64,000 bases of DNA. It comes from Pontibacter virosus (GTDB lineage Bacteria; Bacteroidota; Bacteroidia; Cytophagales; Hymenobacteraceae). A model generated the notes under the pieces. It was given only the letters and a program-made list of their open reading frames with translations, did not search any database and was not told the origin of the DNA. Both the position numbers and the translations under genes were made by a program. Shown piece by piece: positions 26,019 to 34,841 of this stretch (within the stretch, counting starts at the first letter, position 1; every line of letters begins with the position of its first letter). Location: assembly GCF_003096355.1 (NCBI RefSeq), contig NZ_QEKI01000013.1:62001-126000 (forward strand), given 5' to 3'.

Positions 26019-27143
26019 TTATACGTAATTGTTCAGCATTACAGGCATCACTAGCATCAGAACATTTTCATTATCTTCATTAGCAAGCGGCATCAGCAAA
26101 CCTGCGCGGTTCGGTGTAGACAGCTCAAACGAGATTTCATCCGCATCGATGTTATTAAGCATCTCGATCAAAAATTTCGCGTTGAAGCCGATTTCCATGT
26201 CCTCGCCGTCGTACTGGCACGTCAGGCGCTCGTTTGCCTCGTTAGAGAAATCGAGGTCCTCGGCAGATACCTGCAGTTCAGAACCTGATAGCTTCAGACG
26301 AATCTGGTGTGTGGTTTTATTGGAGTAGATGGAGATACGACGCACAGAGCTCAGCAAAGCAGCACGGTCAATCACCAGTTTGTTCGGGTTCTGCACCGGA
26401 ATCACATTCTCATAGTCCGGATAGCGCTCGTCGATCAGACGGCAGATCATGCGGATGTTGTCGAAGCTGAAGAAGGCGTTGGACTGGTTGAACTCCATAC
26501 GCACGGCGGTTGCCTCAGAAGGCAGCGTAGACTTCAGCAGCGTGAAGGCCTTGCGCGGAATGATCAGCGATGCTTCCTGGGCCGTAGCAATGTCCGTGCG
26601 ACGGAAACGCAGCAGGCGGTGACCGTCTGTGGCGACGAAAGTTACGTTATCAGTGCGCAGTTGCACGTAAATGCCCGTCATAGCTGGACGAAGCTCGTCG
26701 TTGCTTACTGCAAAAATGGTCTTGTTGATGGCACGGGCCAGCACATTAGACGGAATCTCGATGGCACTGCCGCCTTTCACCACAGGTACACGCGGGAAGT
26801 CGGTTGCGTTTTCACCAGAGAGTTTGTAACGTCCGTTTGAGGAGCTGATCTCGATGGTATAGGTCTCTTCGTCGATGGTGAAGGTTACCGGCTGGTCTGG
26901 CAGGTTCTTCAGTGTCTCGATCAGGATCTTGGCAGGGGCAGCAATGCGGCCACTCTCCTTCGCCTCTACCTGCAGTTCGGTGATCATGGAAGTCTCCAGG
27001 TCACTGGCTGTGATGGTCAGGGTGCTGTCGTTGATCTCGAACAGGAAGTTTTCGAGGATAGGAACCACTGGGTTGTTGGTTACCACACCATTTATGCTGG
27101 CTAACTGCTTCAAAAGAGCAGAGGAAGAGACGATAAATTTCAT
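26019..27143 (-). CDS. dnaN: DNA polymerase III beta subunit (sliding clamp)
   Basis: DnaN forms the ring that tethers DNA polymerase III to the template. The 374-residue length, the start MKFIVSSSALLKQLASINGVV, the middle segment GIYVQLRTDNVTFVATDGHRLLRFR and the ending VMPVMLNNYV match the clamp family, with three repeated clamp domains of about 120 residues. No dnaA or recF is adjacent, so dnaN is separate from the usual origin-linked cluster here. A TAACTTTG box lies 26 bases upstream. The protein-coding strand is nearly free of AGGTATA words. Confidence 0.97.
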   Translation of the reverse strand: MKFIVSSSALLKQLASINGVVTNNPVVPILENFLFEINDSTLTITASDLETSMITELQVEAKESGRIAAPAKILIETLKNLPDQPVTFTIDEETYTIEISSSNGRYKLSGENATDFPRVPVVKGGSAIEIPSNVLARAINKTIFAVSNDELRPAMTGIYVQLRTDNVTFVATDGHRLLRFRRTDIATAQEASLIIPRKAFTLLKSTLPSEATAVRMEFNQSNAFFSFDNIRMICRLIDERYPDYENVIPVQNPNKLVIDRAALLSSVRRISIYSNKTTHQIRLKLSGSELQVSAEDLDFSNEANERLTCQYDGEDMEIGFNAKFLIEMLNNIDADEISFELSTPNRAGLLMPLANEDNENVLMLVMPVMLNNYV

Positions 27144-27169
27144 TATGTATAGCTATAATGTTATTTGGA

Positions 27170-27177
27170 CAAAGTTA
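27170..27177 (-). promoter_or_regulatory. Possible dnaN promoter box
   Basis: TAACTTTG on the minus strand fits TAnnTTTG and lies 26 bases before the dnaN ATG. No TTG partner at the expected distance is visible, so confidence is limited. Confidence 0.4.
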
Positions 27178-27249
27178 AAAATTTTTCGCATTTAAACTAC
27201 CTGAAACGGTCCGGCATTTCACAATTTCTTTACATACAGGGCAAAAAAA

Positions 27250-28950
27250 TCAGAAGCGTTCATAACGCCGCTTGCGCAGGTAGTAGCGAACCACCCCAAA
27301 CAGGCCCAGTAGCATGATCGGTGCCACCAGATTAAGCAATTGCCAGTACGTGCGCTCCTCTTTCACCCGCACCCTGTCCAGCGGCCGTAGCTGTATTTCC
27401 TTGCTGCGTACGTTAATCAAACCTTCAGAGTCCAGCAGGTAGTGAATCGTGTTCATGGCCAGCTCCCGGTTGGCAAAGGTCACATTGTTGTACCTGTCAA
27501 ACCCTAGTTCGTAAGCCTGTCCGGTACGTGGGTTTACCTCGTTGCGCACCAGGTCACCATCCGAGAAAACTGCTATTTTGGTCGGAACTCCAGTCTCTCT
27601 CACTTGCGGATTGGCCGCTCCCTCCGGTGCTCGTCTGTTACGGAAGAGGGAGGCAAAAGCGCCTTCCAGTAAGTAGCCCACCGGCTGCGGACCAGCCTGG
27701 TATTGTTCCGGCTTCACTTCCATACGGGCTTCTTCGAGCGTCAGCGGCACGGGTACTTGCATCACACGGGAGTAAACCGATGTATAGACGAGCGGTGTTT
27801 TGCGGATACCGTCGGCCCGCACCGTGTCCATCGTACCAATAAACTTCGAATACACTGCGTCGATGTTACGCGTAATCGGGTGCTTACTGAAGGTGTTGAG
27901 CAGTGGGTAAAAGCGCCAGTTGACCATCTCGGTCTGCGGTCGCTCGCCCATATACCCCGTCACGATCGGTATAAAGCCAGAGTTCAGGTCCATGATCATG
28001 GTTGGGTTCAAACGCACGCCGTAGCGGAAAAGCATGTCATCCAGGTTAAGGTTATAGGGCATGGCAAACATACCGCCCGCTCCCACGCTGTCCATATTCG
28101 CATTGAGGGCATCCACAAAGAACACCGCTTTGCCCCCGTTCATGATGAACTGGTCGATCTTATACTTGTCGGCTTCGGTAAAGGCTTCGGTTGGTTTAGC
28201 GATGATGATCAGGTCCAGACCATCCAGCGAAGGGATGTTGCGGAGTTCACCGCGAGCCACCCGGTAGAACTCCTGCAAGGAGCCCAGAAGATCAGTCACA
28301 TACTGTGTTTCTAACTGCCCCTGCCCACTGATGTAGCCGATGGTCTTGTTGCCCTGGAAAGCCATCTTGCGTATAGCTGTAGCCAGTTCGTACTCTACTC
28401 CTTCTACCGACTGATTCAATCGCTCGTCAGGAGAGGCGGCCAGGTTACCTTTCAGCAGCATCACACCAGTCTCTTTGCCTTTGTACAAGACGCGGGCACC
28501 CGGAAACACCAGACGCTCCACCTGCTTGCCGCTTTCATTGGCCCGCAGATTAGTCGGCTGTATACCTGAGGCCGCTAGTTTCTGAAAGAGTTCAGTACGT
28601 TGCTTCTCGTCCGAGATATCGTTCGGGTCGATGAACTCGTAGCGTACGTTGCCGCCCGAGTAGATGCGGAATTCGTCCAGCGTCTCGCGCACCGACTGCT
28701 GCAGGCGTTTGAAACCGGCGGGGAACTCGCCCTCCAGGTATACCTCCACAAACACCGGCTCCGGAAGCTGAGAAAGCATCTGCTTCGTAACGGGTGAGAT
28801 GGTATAGCGTTTGTCCTCGGTCAGGTCGAGGCGGAAGAAGAAATTGGCCGCCAGTACGTTGAGCAGCACAATGGCCGCCAGCGCGATCAGAAAGCGGGTC
28901 AGGTCGCTGCTGCGCTTGCTCTTGGGTATCGTTGCCTGCTCTGTTACCAT
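27250..28950 (-). CDS. gldG: Gliding motility ABC transporter substrate-binding component GldG
   Basis: The 566-residue protein has an N-terminal membrane helix (FLIALAAIVLLNVLAANFFF), a large extracytoplasmic domain and a C-terminal helix (LLNLVAPIMLLGLFGVVRYYLRKRR). The segments YTISPVTKQMLSQLPEPVFVEVYLEGEFP and GGNVRYEFIDPND are typical of GldG. With GldA and GldF it forms an ABC transporter linked to gliding and type IX secretion in some Bacteroidota; its substrate is unknown. It overlaps gldF by seven bases, with the order gldA-gldF-gldG in transcription. Confidence 0.92.
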   Translation of the reverse strand: MVTEQATIPKSKRSSDLTRFLIALAAIVLLNVLAANFFFRLDLTEDKRYTISPVTKQMLSQLPEPVFVEVYLEGEFPAGFKRLQQSVRETLDEFRIYSGGNVRYEFIDPNDISDEKQRTELFQKLAASGIQPTNLRANESGKQVERLVFPGARVLYKGKETGVMLLKGNLAASPDERLNQSVEGVEYELATAIRKMAFQGNKTIGYISGQGQLETQYVTDLLGSLQEFYRVARGELRNIPSLDGLDLIIIAKPTEAFTEADKYKIDQFIMNGGKAVFFVDALNANMDSVGAGGMFAMPYNLNLDDMLFRYGVRLNPTMIMDLNSGFIPIVTGYMGERPQTEMVNWRFYPLLNTFSKHPITRNIDAVYSKFIGTMDTVRADGIRKTPLVYTSVYSRVMQVPVPLTLEEARMEVKPEQYQAGPQPVGYLLEGAFASLFRNRRAPEGAANPQVRETGVPTKIAVFSDGDLVRNEVNPRTGQAYELGFDRYNNVTFANRELAMNTIHYLLDSEGLINVRSKEIQLRPLDRVRVKEERTYWQLLNLVAPIMLLGLFGVVRYYLRKRRYERF

Positions 28951-29672
28951 TTTCTGCTGCTCAATACAAGTTTGGTGGAAAGAATCATGATCGCGATCAC
29001 ACTCAGAAAGTACAGCACGTCACGCGAGTCAATCAGCCCCTTGCTAATGGCCGAATAGTGGTATTCTATACCTAGCTGGCTGATAAAGTAGCCGTAGCCG
29101 CCCCAAACAGATATAGAAGCGATTAGTTCGAAACCGGCATAAAAGATGTAACACAGGAAAATAGCAATCACAAAGGAGATGATCTGGTTGTCAGAAACGG
29201 AGGAGGCAAATACGCCGATGGCCGCAAAAACGCCTGCCAGAAACACCAAGCCCAGGTATGAGCCCACCACAGCGGCAGAGTCTACATTGCCCTGCGGATT
29301 GCCGAGCTCATACACGGTATAGTAGTAGATCAGGGTAGGTATAAGCGCAAATAGGGCCAGCAGGAGCGCCGCGAAGTATTTGCCCAGAATCAGTTGAAGG
29401 TCTGTGATCGGCTTGGTGAGCAGCAACTCGATCGTACCTTCGCGCTTCTCCTCGGCAAATGTACGCATGGTGATAGCTGGGATCAGAAATAGAAACAGCC
29501 AGGGTGCCATGTTAAAGAGCGTCTGCATATCAGCAAAGCCGTAATCGAGCACGTTGCTCTCTGGGAATACCCACATGAACATGCCGATGGCCACCAGAAA
29601 CACCATGATCACAATGTAGGCGATCAGGGAGTTCAGGAAGCCGTTAAATTCTTTCTTAAGTATAGCGAGCAT
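28944..29672 (-). CDS. gldF: Gliding motility ABC transporter permease GldF
   Basis: The 242-residue membrane protein has about six helices. The N-terminus MLAILKKEFNGFLNSLIAYIVIMVFL and the conserved EEKREGTIELLLTKPITD loop after the second helix are hallmarks of ABC-2 permeases, and the GldF type in particular. It is the membrane channel of the GldA-GldF-GldG transporter. It sits between gldA (nine-base spacer) and gldG (seven-base overlap), so stoichiometric expression is likely. Confidence 0.92.
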   Translation of the reverse strand: MLAILKKEFNGFLNSLIAYIVIMVFLVAIGMFMWVFPESNVLDYGFADMQTLFNMAPWLFLFLIPAITMRTFAEEKREGTIELLLTKPITDLQLILGKYFAALLLALFALIPTLIYYYTVYELGNPQGNVDSAAVVGSYLGLVFLAGVFAAIGVFASSVSDNQIISFVIAIFLCYIFYAGFELIASISVWGGYGYFISQLGIEYHYSAISKGLIDSRDVLYFLSVIAIMILSTKLVLSSRKW

Positions 29673-29681
29673 TTGGTATAC

Positions 29682-30593
29682 CTACTTCGTCAGTTGTTGG
29701 AATATCTTTTCAAGGGAGTTCTCTTCGTGGCGCAGCCCTACCAGTGGCCAGTTGCGCTCGGCAGCAACACGGAAGATGGTAGCGCGGATATCGGTGTCTT
29801 TTCTGGAGATGACCCGGTAGGTGGTACCCTCGGCCAGTGTAGCCGACAGCACTCCCGGCACTTGTTCCAAGGCCTCTACAGGTATAGGCTGCTCAAACTC
29901 CACAAGGGTCGACTTTTCGTTTCGGGAACCAGCCTGCAGACTCGCCACGTCGCTGTCGGCTACCAGTTTGCCCCTGTTAATGATCACTACCCGATCGCAA
30001 ATAGCGGTAACCTCCTGCATGATATGGGTCGAGAAAATCACGGTTTTGTCCTGCCCGATGCGCTTGATAAGTGCCCGGATCTCGACGATCTGGTTCGGGT
30101 CAAGGCCAGTGGTCGGCTCATCGAGAATGAGCACCTGCGGGTCGTGCACCAGCGCCTGCACCAGCCCGACACGCTGTCGATAGCCTTTTGAAAGCGCTCC
30201 GATCTTTTTGCCCTGCTCCAGTGTGAGTCCGCATAGTTCCACCATTTCCTGCACGCGTTCCTTCGCCCGGCGCCCTTTCAGGCCATAGACAGAAGCCACG
30301 AATTGCAGGTACTCGTGCACGTACATGTCCAGGTAGAGCGGGTTGTGCTCTGGCAGGTAGCCCACGCTGCGGCGGACGGCGATAGAGTCCTGCACAGCAT
30401 CGTAGCCGTTCACGAGCACGGTGCCGGTGGTAGGCGGCAGGTAGCAGGTTGCGATCTTCATAGTCGTGGACTTGCCAGCCCCATTTGGCCCCAGAAAACC
30501 CAGGATCTGACCTTGCCCCACGGAAAAGGAAATATCATCTACGGCCCGCTGCGACCCAAATATTTTTGTAAGGTTCTTTACTTCAACTGACAT
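29682..30593 (-). CDS. gldA: Gliding motility ABC transporter ATP-binding protein GldA
   Basis: The 303-residue ABC ATPase has Walker A GPNGAGKST at 35-43, signature LSKGYRQR at 134-141, Walker B VLILDEP at 154-160 and the switch His in FSTHIMQEV. The C-terminal ~80 residues form the extension seen in GldA and related ABC-2 ATPases. It is the first gene of the gldA-gldF-gldG operon. A TAGCTTTG box lies 95 bases upstream and a small foldback element fills most of the leader between. Confidence 0.92.
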   Translation of the reverse strand: MSVEVKNLTKIFGSQRAVDDISFSVGQGQILGFLGPNGAGKSTTMKIATCYLPPTTGTVLVNGYDAVQDSIAVRRSVGYLPEHNPLYLDMYVHEYLQFVASVYGLKGRRAKERVQEMVELCGLTLEQGKKIGALSKGYRQRVGLVQALVHDPQVLILDEPTTGLDPNQIVEIRALIKRIGQDKTVIFSTHIMQEVTAICDRVVIINRGKLVADSDVASLQAGSRNEKSTLVEFEQPIPVEALEQVPGVLSATLAEGTTYRVISRKDTDIRATIFRVAAERNWPLVGLRHEENSLEKIFQQLTK

Positions 30594-30600
30594 GCATTGT

Positions 30601-30680
30601 AATGATTAATGAATAATGAATAATGACGCATCAGGATTGCCTTCCATTATTCATTCACCATTATTAATTATTCGTTAATT
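30601..30680. repeat. Foldback intergenic element C
   Basis: AATGAATAATG (30608-30618) is matched perfectly by its reverse complement at 30645-30655, in a stretch made of repeated TTAATGA/TAATGAA words. It would lie in the gldA leader if the upstream promoter box is used. Confidence 0.55.
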
Positions 30681-30688
30681 AGGGTTCG

Positions 30689-30696
30689 CAAAGCTA
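30689..30696 (-). promoter_or_regulatory. Possible promoter box of the gldAFG operon
   Basis: TAGCTTTG on the minus strand fits TAnnTTTG. The upstream TTG element is not at the usual spacing. It would give a leader of about 90 bases that contains foldback element C. Confidence 0.4.
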
Positions 30697-30718
30697 CAAA
30701 AGCTGTTCCAAATATCAG

Positions 30719-31423
30719 CTATACCTGCTTTCTTCCCTTTGGCATCAACGGGCGTACCTCTATGTCTACGTGGTGGTAATTTGGATGCGATTCCAGGCAA
30801 TGCAGTATGGTAGAGGCGATATCCCCGGGGCGCATCATGTTGTCGTTTACGGTCACGCTGTCAATGTTGTCGAAGAAGTTGGTTTGCACCGAACCGGGGT
30901 AGATGCAGGTGACCTTTACGCCATAATCGCGCAACTCTTTGTAGAGTGAGTGTGAAATGCCGCGGACCGCATGCTTGGTGGCGCAGTAAGCCGACATCTG
31001 CTCTATACCTGTGGTGCCCGCAATAGAAGAGATATTGATGATGTGCCCTTCTCCCATTTCTTTCATACCTGGCACTACCAATCGGGTACAGTAGAAGAGA
31101 CCATGCACGTTTGTGTCGAACATCAGATGCCATTCGTCCAGATTCTGATCTTCGAGCATGGCAGAGCGGCCCAGGCCGGCATTGTTAACAAGCACACTAA
31201 CCTGGCCACCAAAATGCTCTACGGTATGCTTATAAGCCATTTGCACCGAGTCAGCCCGACGAACGTCACACTCCACAAACTCAAAGCGCTCGTGCTGTAC
31301 CTCCGGCGCTGTTCTTCCCCAGCCTGCTACTTTTGCGCCCTGCTCCAGCAGTGCGTTTACAGTTGCCAATCCTATTCCTCGACTTACGCCGGTTACTACA
31401 GCAATTTTTCCTTCCAGTTTCAT
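30719..31423 (-). CDS. SDR family oxidoreductase
   Basis: This classical short-chain dehydrogenase of 234 residues has TGVSRGIGLA near the N-terminus for cofactor, NNAG in the middle, ISSIAGT with the catalytic Ser and YCATK with Tyr and Lys. The Arg/Lys pattern after the glycine loop suggests NADP(H). The substrate cannot be read. It resembles the SDR at 32219-32926 in length and layout, including the closing 'IEVRPLMPKG' versus 'ILIRPQLGDI', which suggests paralogy; the beta-barrel gene lies between them. Confidence 0.85.
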   Translation of the reverse strand: MKLEGKIAVVTGVSRGIGLATVNALLEQGAKVAGWGRTAPEVQHERFEFVECDVRRADSVQMAYKHTVEHFGGQVSVLVNNAGLGRSAMLEDQNLDEWHLMFDTNVHGLFYCTRLVVPGMKEMGEGHIINISSIAGTTGIEQMSAYCATKHAVRGISHSLYKELRDYGVKVTCIYPGSVQTNFFDNIDSVTVNDNMMRPGDIASTILHCLESHPNYHHVDIEVRPLMPKGRKQV

Positions 31424-31444
31424 AGTTCTTTGTTTTATTGCTAC

Positions 31445-32158
31445 CTATAGCCTGTAAAGCAGGCCTATCCGGAATACCCGCGTATACAGCTTCATGTTCG
31501 CGCCATCCATATTAGCACGGTAGTTTTTGATGCCATGCGCGTAACTCATGGATATACCGAAGTGTCCATGGTAACCTGTTATGCCTAGCCGCGGTCTGAA
31601 ATCGGTGATCTTTTCGCTTCGGTCCTCCTTAACTTTAATTTCAGTCCCGTCTTCCATCGTTGCTTCAGATCGCTCTTTCATTTGTTGACTAAAACCAATG
31701 TCGGAGCCCAGGGTTAAGTCCAGGTCTACAGGGCTTTGCTTTATCCGCCAACCGATGTAGGGCTGCAGATTGATGTAGTCAGCTATGATCACTGCCTTTC
31801 CATCTGCTGGATGTGTCATGGATGAACTGTGTGACCATTGGCCGACGGCTCTGTCTATTTTGGCTCGGGTGCGCAGTTGCTCGTACCCAGCCTGTGTGCC
31901 GAATAAAAGACCACTGGTAGCAACGTATTGTGCCTGCAGGCTGGCTCCATACGTCACGTTATACCTACTCCCATACGGATTGCTCACTCCTGCACTGCCA
32001 CCCCAACTGTTGCTAAGGCTCATAGCTATTGTTTTGGAGGATGACTCTCCTGCAAAACTGGACAGGCCTGAGTTTAGCTGCACGCTATATTCCATCTTCT
32101 GCCCGAACGACAGCGTTGCACTTCCGAGCGCGAGAAGTAACAGGTATGCTTTTTTCAT
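31445..32158 (-). CDS. Outer-membrane beta-barrel protein, unknown
   Basis: The 237-residue protein has a signal peptide (MKKAYLLLLALGSATLSFG, cleavage near residue 19). It then alternates short aromatic-capped strands, such as YNVTYGASLQAQYVATSGLLFGTQAGYE and LDLTLGSDIGFS, and ends in a terminal strand FRIGLLYRL with the aromatic/hydrophobic finish common in barrels. It looks like a small outer-membrane barrel or opacity-type protein. The function is unknown. It lies between two SDR genes on the same strand. Confidence 0.75.
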   Translation of the reverse strand: MKKAYLLLLALGSATLSFGQKMEYSVQLNSGLSSFAGESSSKTIAMSLSNSWGGSAGVSNPYGSRYNVTYGASLQAQYVATSGLLFGTQAGYEQLRTRAKIDRAVGQWSHSSSMTHPADGKAVIIADYINLQPYIGWRIKQSPVDLDLTLGSDIGFSQQMKERSEATMEDGTEIKVKEDRSEKITDFRPRLGITGYHGHFGISMSYAHGIKNYRANMDGANMKLYTRVFRIGLLYRL

Positions 32159-32218
32159 ATAGGTATAAGTTTGTATCTAGTTCAAATTATCCCCGCATAC
32201 CCTCCTCACTTTTCCATG

Positions 32219-32926
32219 CTAGATATCCCCCAGCTGCGGCCTTATTAGGATCTCTTCCACAACACTGTTGGGCGACATGGTATAGGCACCGTAGATTGCC
32301 ATAGCTACATCGTCGGCGCGCATGAAGCGCTCGGGCGGCAGGTCTACGCCCTCCCAACTGGCCGTTAGGGTAGCGCCCGGCAGAATAGCCGTTACGCGCA
32401 CACCGTGCTCTTTCATTTCCTCACGCAGCACTTTTGACATACCGAGCAAAGCATACTTCGAAATGCAGTAAGAGCCGCCGTTTGTGTAAGGGGTGATGCT
32501 GGCCGTGGAGCACATGTTGAAGATATGCCCGCTTCTGCGCTTCTTCATGTCCGGTACGAAGGCCTTGGTGATGTAGTAGGCGCTGTAAAGGTTTGTGTTG
32601 ATCATCATCGGCAGCGCAGAATCGTCCTCTTCGTGCACCTTGCCAGGTATAAATAGGCCGCTGTTGTTGACAATAACCTCAATCCGCACCTTAAGGCCTT
32701 TCACGTAGGCAATAAAGTTTTTGAGTGAGCCCATATCGCTCAGGTCTGCCTCCTGGTAAAACACTTTGGAAAAAGTATAGCGCTCCTCTATTTCCAGTTT
32801 CAGCTTTTTCAGGTCTTTCTCGTTTCGGGAACAAGTAATGATGTGGAAGCCTGCTTTTGCGAATTGTTCAATTACGGCCCTACCGATACCCTTTGTGCCA
32901 CCTGTCACCAAAATATACTGCTGCAT
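32219..32926 (-). CDS. SDR family oxidoreductase
   Basis: This 235-residue short-chain dehydrogenase starts MQQYILVTGGTKGIGRAVIEQF, with the NAD(P) loop TGGTKGIG at 8-15. NNSG replaces NNAG, the catalytic Ser is in MCSTASITP and the Tyr-Lys pair in YCISKYA. The layout and length are close to the SDR at 30719. The substrate is unknown. It is divergent from mlaE, with 116 bases between the starts. Confidence 0.85.
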   Translation of the reverse strand: MQQYILVTGGTKGIGRAVIEQFAKAGFHIITCSRNEKDLKKLKLEIEERYTFSKVFYQEADLSDMGSLKNFIAYVKGLKVRIEVIVNNSGLFIPGKVHEEDDSALPMMINTNLYSAYYITKAFVPDMKKRRSGHIFNMCSTASITPYTNGGSYCISKYALLGMSKVLREEMKEHGVRVTAILPGATLTASWEGVDLPPERFMRADDVAMAIYGAYTMSPNSVVEEILIRPQLGDI

Positions 32927-33042
32927 GCGCTCTATATAGCTTTAAGATAATACGTTTTCGAAATTTAACCGTAATATAGGCATTTAAACAGTATTTTTGT
33001 TTAGAAACACGTTTAATACCTTGTTTAACACGTATCGCCTGT

Positions 33043-33774
33043 ATGCTACAATCCTTTGGGAAATACCTGCTGTTCATGCAAAGCCTTTTCACCCGTCAAG
33101 AATCCGCCAAGATTCTGTTCGGCCGCACCGTCGACGAGGCTATTCTGATCGGTATCAACTCTATTATCATCGTTGCTATTGTTTCTACTTTCATTGGCGC
33201 AGTTACATGCGTGCAGGTAGCATATAACCTCGACAACGCCTTCATTCCCCGTTCCACCATCGGTTTCATGGTGCGCGAAATGACCATCCTGGAACTAGCC
33301 CCTACCATTACCTCCATCGTGTTGGCGGGCAAAGTGGGCTCTAGCATTGCTGGCGGTCTGGGCACGATGCAGATTACGGAACAAGTGGATGCGCTGGAGG
33401 TAATGGGCATCAACTCAGCCTCATACCTGGTGCTGCCGAAAGTGGTGGCGGCTATCCTTGTTTTCCCGATGCTGGTGATCTTGGCCATGTTCCTTTCGAT
33501 TCTGGGCGGCTACTTAGCCGGAACACTTTCAGGCGAGGTGACAGCTCAGGAATATATCACTGGTATACGCGACCAGTTTATACCTTACAACATTGTTTTT
33601 GCCTTGATCAAATCGGTGGTATTTGCCTTCCTGATCTCCTCCATCTCCTCTTTCCGGGGCTACTATACCTCCGGCGGCGCACTGGAAGTGGGAGCGGCCA
33701 GTACCGCAGCCGTAACCAATAGCGTGATCGCCATCCTGATCGGGGACTTTGTGCTGGCTTACATCCTGCTTTAG
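33043..33774 (+). CDS. mlaE: MlaE-type lipid ABC transporter permease
   Basis: The 243-residue membrane protein has about five helices and the conserved MlaE segments FIGAVTCVQVAYNL, MTILELAPTITSIVLAGKVGSSIAGGLGTMQITEQVDALEVMGI, and GYYTSGGALEVGAASTAAVTNSV. MlaE permeases work with MlaF ATPases and MCE-domain proteins to move phospholipids between the membranes. The ATPase gene follows after 31 bases. The MCE-domain partner is not in this window. Function in envelope lipid transport is well supported by family. Confidence 0.92.
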   Translation: MLQSFGKYLLFMQSLFTRQESAKILFGRTVDEAILIGINSIIIVAIVSTFIGAVTCVQVAYNLDNAFIPRSTIGFMVREMTILELAPTITSIVLAGKVGSSIAGGLGTMQITEQVDALEVMGINSASYLVLPKVVAAILVFPMLVILAMFLSILGGYLAGTLSGEVTAQEYITGIRDQFIPYNIVFALIKSVVFAFLISSISSFRGYYTSGGALEVGAASTAAVTNSVIAILIGDFVLAYILL

Positions 33775-33805
33775 GCGAGCCTGCTTACTTATTTTCTGAA
33801 AACCC

Positions 33806-34735
33806 ATGATTGAAATACACAACATACACAAAGCTTTTGGCGACAAGAAAGTGCTGGATGGCGTGAGCGGTGTTTTTGAGACCGGCAAAACCAACCTCCT
33901 GCTCGGAGCCAGTGGTACTGGTAAAAGCGTGCTGCTCAAGTGCATTGTGGGCCTCATCAAGCCCGACCTGGGCAGTGTGACTTTTGACGGTACTTATTTC
34001 ACCAACAACAAGCTCGACATCCGGCAGGAAATCCGCCGTAAGATTGGCATGCTCTTCCAGGGCTCTGCGCTGTTCGACTCCATGACGGTGGAGCAGAACG
34101 TCGAATTCCCGCTCAAAATGCTTACTGACATGAGCAAAGAAGAGCGCAAAGAGCGTGTTGACTTCTGTTTAAAGCGCGTCGGGCTGGAAGGTGCTAATAA
34201 AAAAATGCCCTCTGAGATCAGTGGGGGTATGAAGAAGCGCGTAGGTATAGCCCGTGCTATTGCTCCAAATTGTACATACCTATTTTGCGACGAACCTAAC
34301 TCGGGCCTCGACCCGCAAACTGCCCTCAAGATCGATGAACTGATCAAAGAGATTACGGAGGAATATAACATTACCACCATCATTGTGACGCACGATATGA
34401 ACTCCGTAATCGAGATTGGTGACAAGATCTTTTTCCTGTACGAAGGCAAAAAACTTTGGGAAGGCACCCGCGATGAGATCATGGACACCGACATCAAAGA
34501 GCTTAACGACTTCATTTTTGCCAACCGACTGATGCGCGACGCCAAAAAGGTAGAGGAAGAAGAGCGTGAAGAGGAACGCGTAGAGGAAGAGGAGCGTCAG
34601 CACAACCTTCATCCAGATTCTCAAAGCAACGAGAAAGCACCCTCAGAAGAGACAGTGGAAACACAGGACAAACCACAGCCCGAAAATCCGGAGGGACCTA
34701 CGGCAACTACCCAGACCGGGAAAAACCAGGTATAA
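33806..34735 (+). CDS. mlaF: MlaF-type ATP-binding protein with acidic tail
   Basis: This is a 309-residue ABC ATPase: Walker A GASGTGKS at 34-41, signature ISGGMKKR, Walker B YLFCDEPNSGLDP and switch His in VTHDMNS. The catalytic part ends near residue 245, where MlaF normally ends. The last ~60 residues are a low-complexity tail rich in Glu, Gln and Pro that starts KKVEEEEREEERVEEEER. The tail is likely disordered or coiled and of unknown role. Signature variants (ISGGMKKR) are standard for MlaF. It converges with the nucleoside transporter gene across a terminator. Confidence 0.92.
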   Translation: MIEIHNIHKAFGDKKVLDGVSGVFETGKTNLLLGASGTGKSVLLKCIVGLIKPDLGSVTFDGTYFTNNKLDIRQEIRRKIGMLFQGSALFDSMTVEQNVEFPLKMLTDMSKEERKERVDFCLKRVGLEGANKKMPSEISGGMKKRVGIARAIAPNCTYLFCDEPNSGLDPQTALKIDELIKEITEEYNITTIIVTHDMNSVIEIGDKIFFLYEGKKLWEGTRDEIMDTDIKELNDFIFANRLMRDAKKVEEEEREEERVEEEERQHNLHPDSQSNEKAPSEETVETQDKPQPENPEGPTATTQTGKNQV

Positions 34736-34783
34736 GCCGATCCATCTGAGAAAGGCGCAGGTCTAACATTATCTTTAGCTCAC

Positions 34784-34824
34784 AAAAAAAAGCTCCCGCT
34801 AACATTTAGCAGGAGCCTTTTTTA
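34784..34824. terminator. Bidirectional terminator after mlaF
   Basis: GCTCCCGCTA (34792-34801) pairs with TAGCAGGAGC (34807-34816), with one G-U pair, flanked by an A-run before and a T-run after. It serves both convergent genes. Confidence 0.85.
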
Positions 34825-34841
34825 TGGGGTATAGACAGTTA

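Noticed and set aside
27703..28314. 203-codon plus-strand frame
   Set aside because: It is antisense to gldG, rich in His and Val, with no family similarity.
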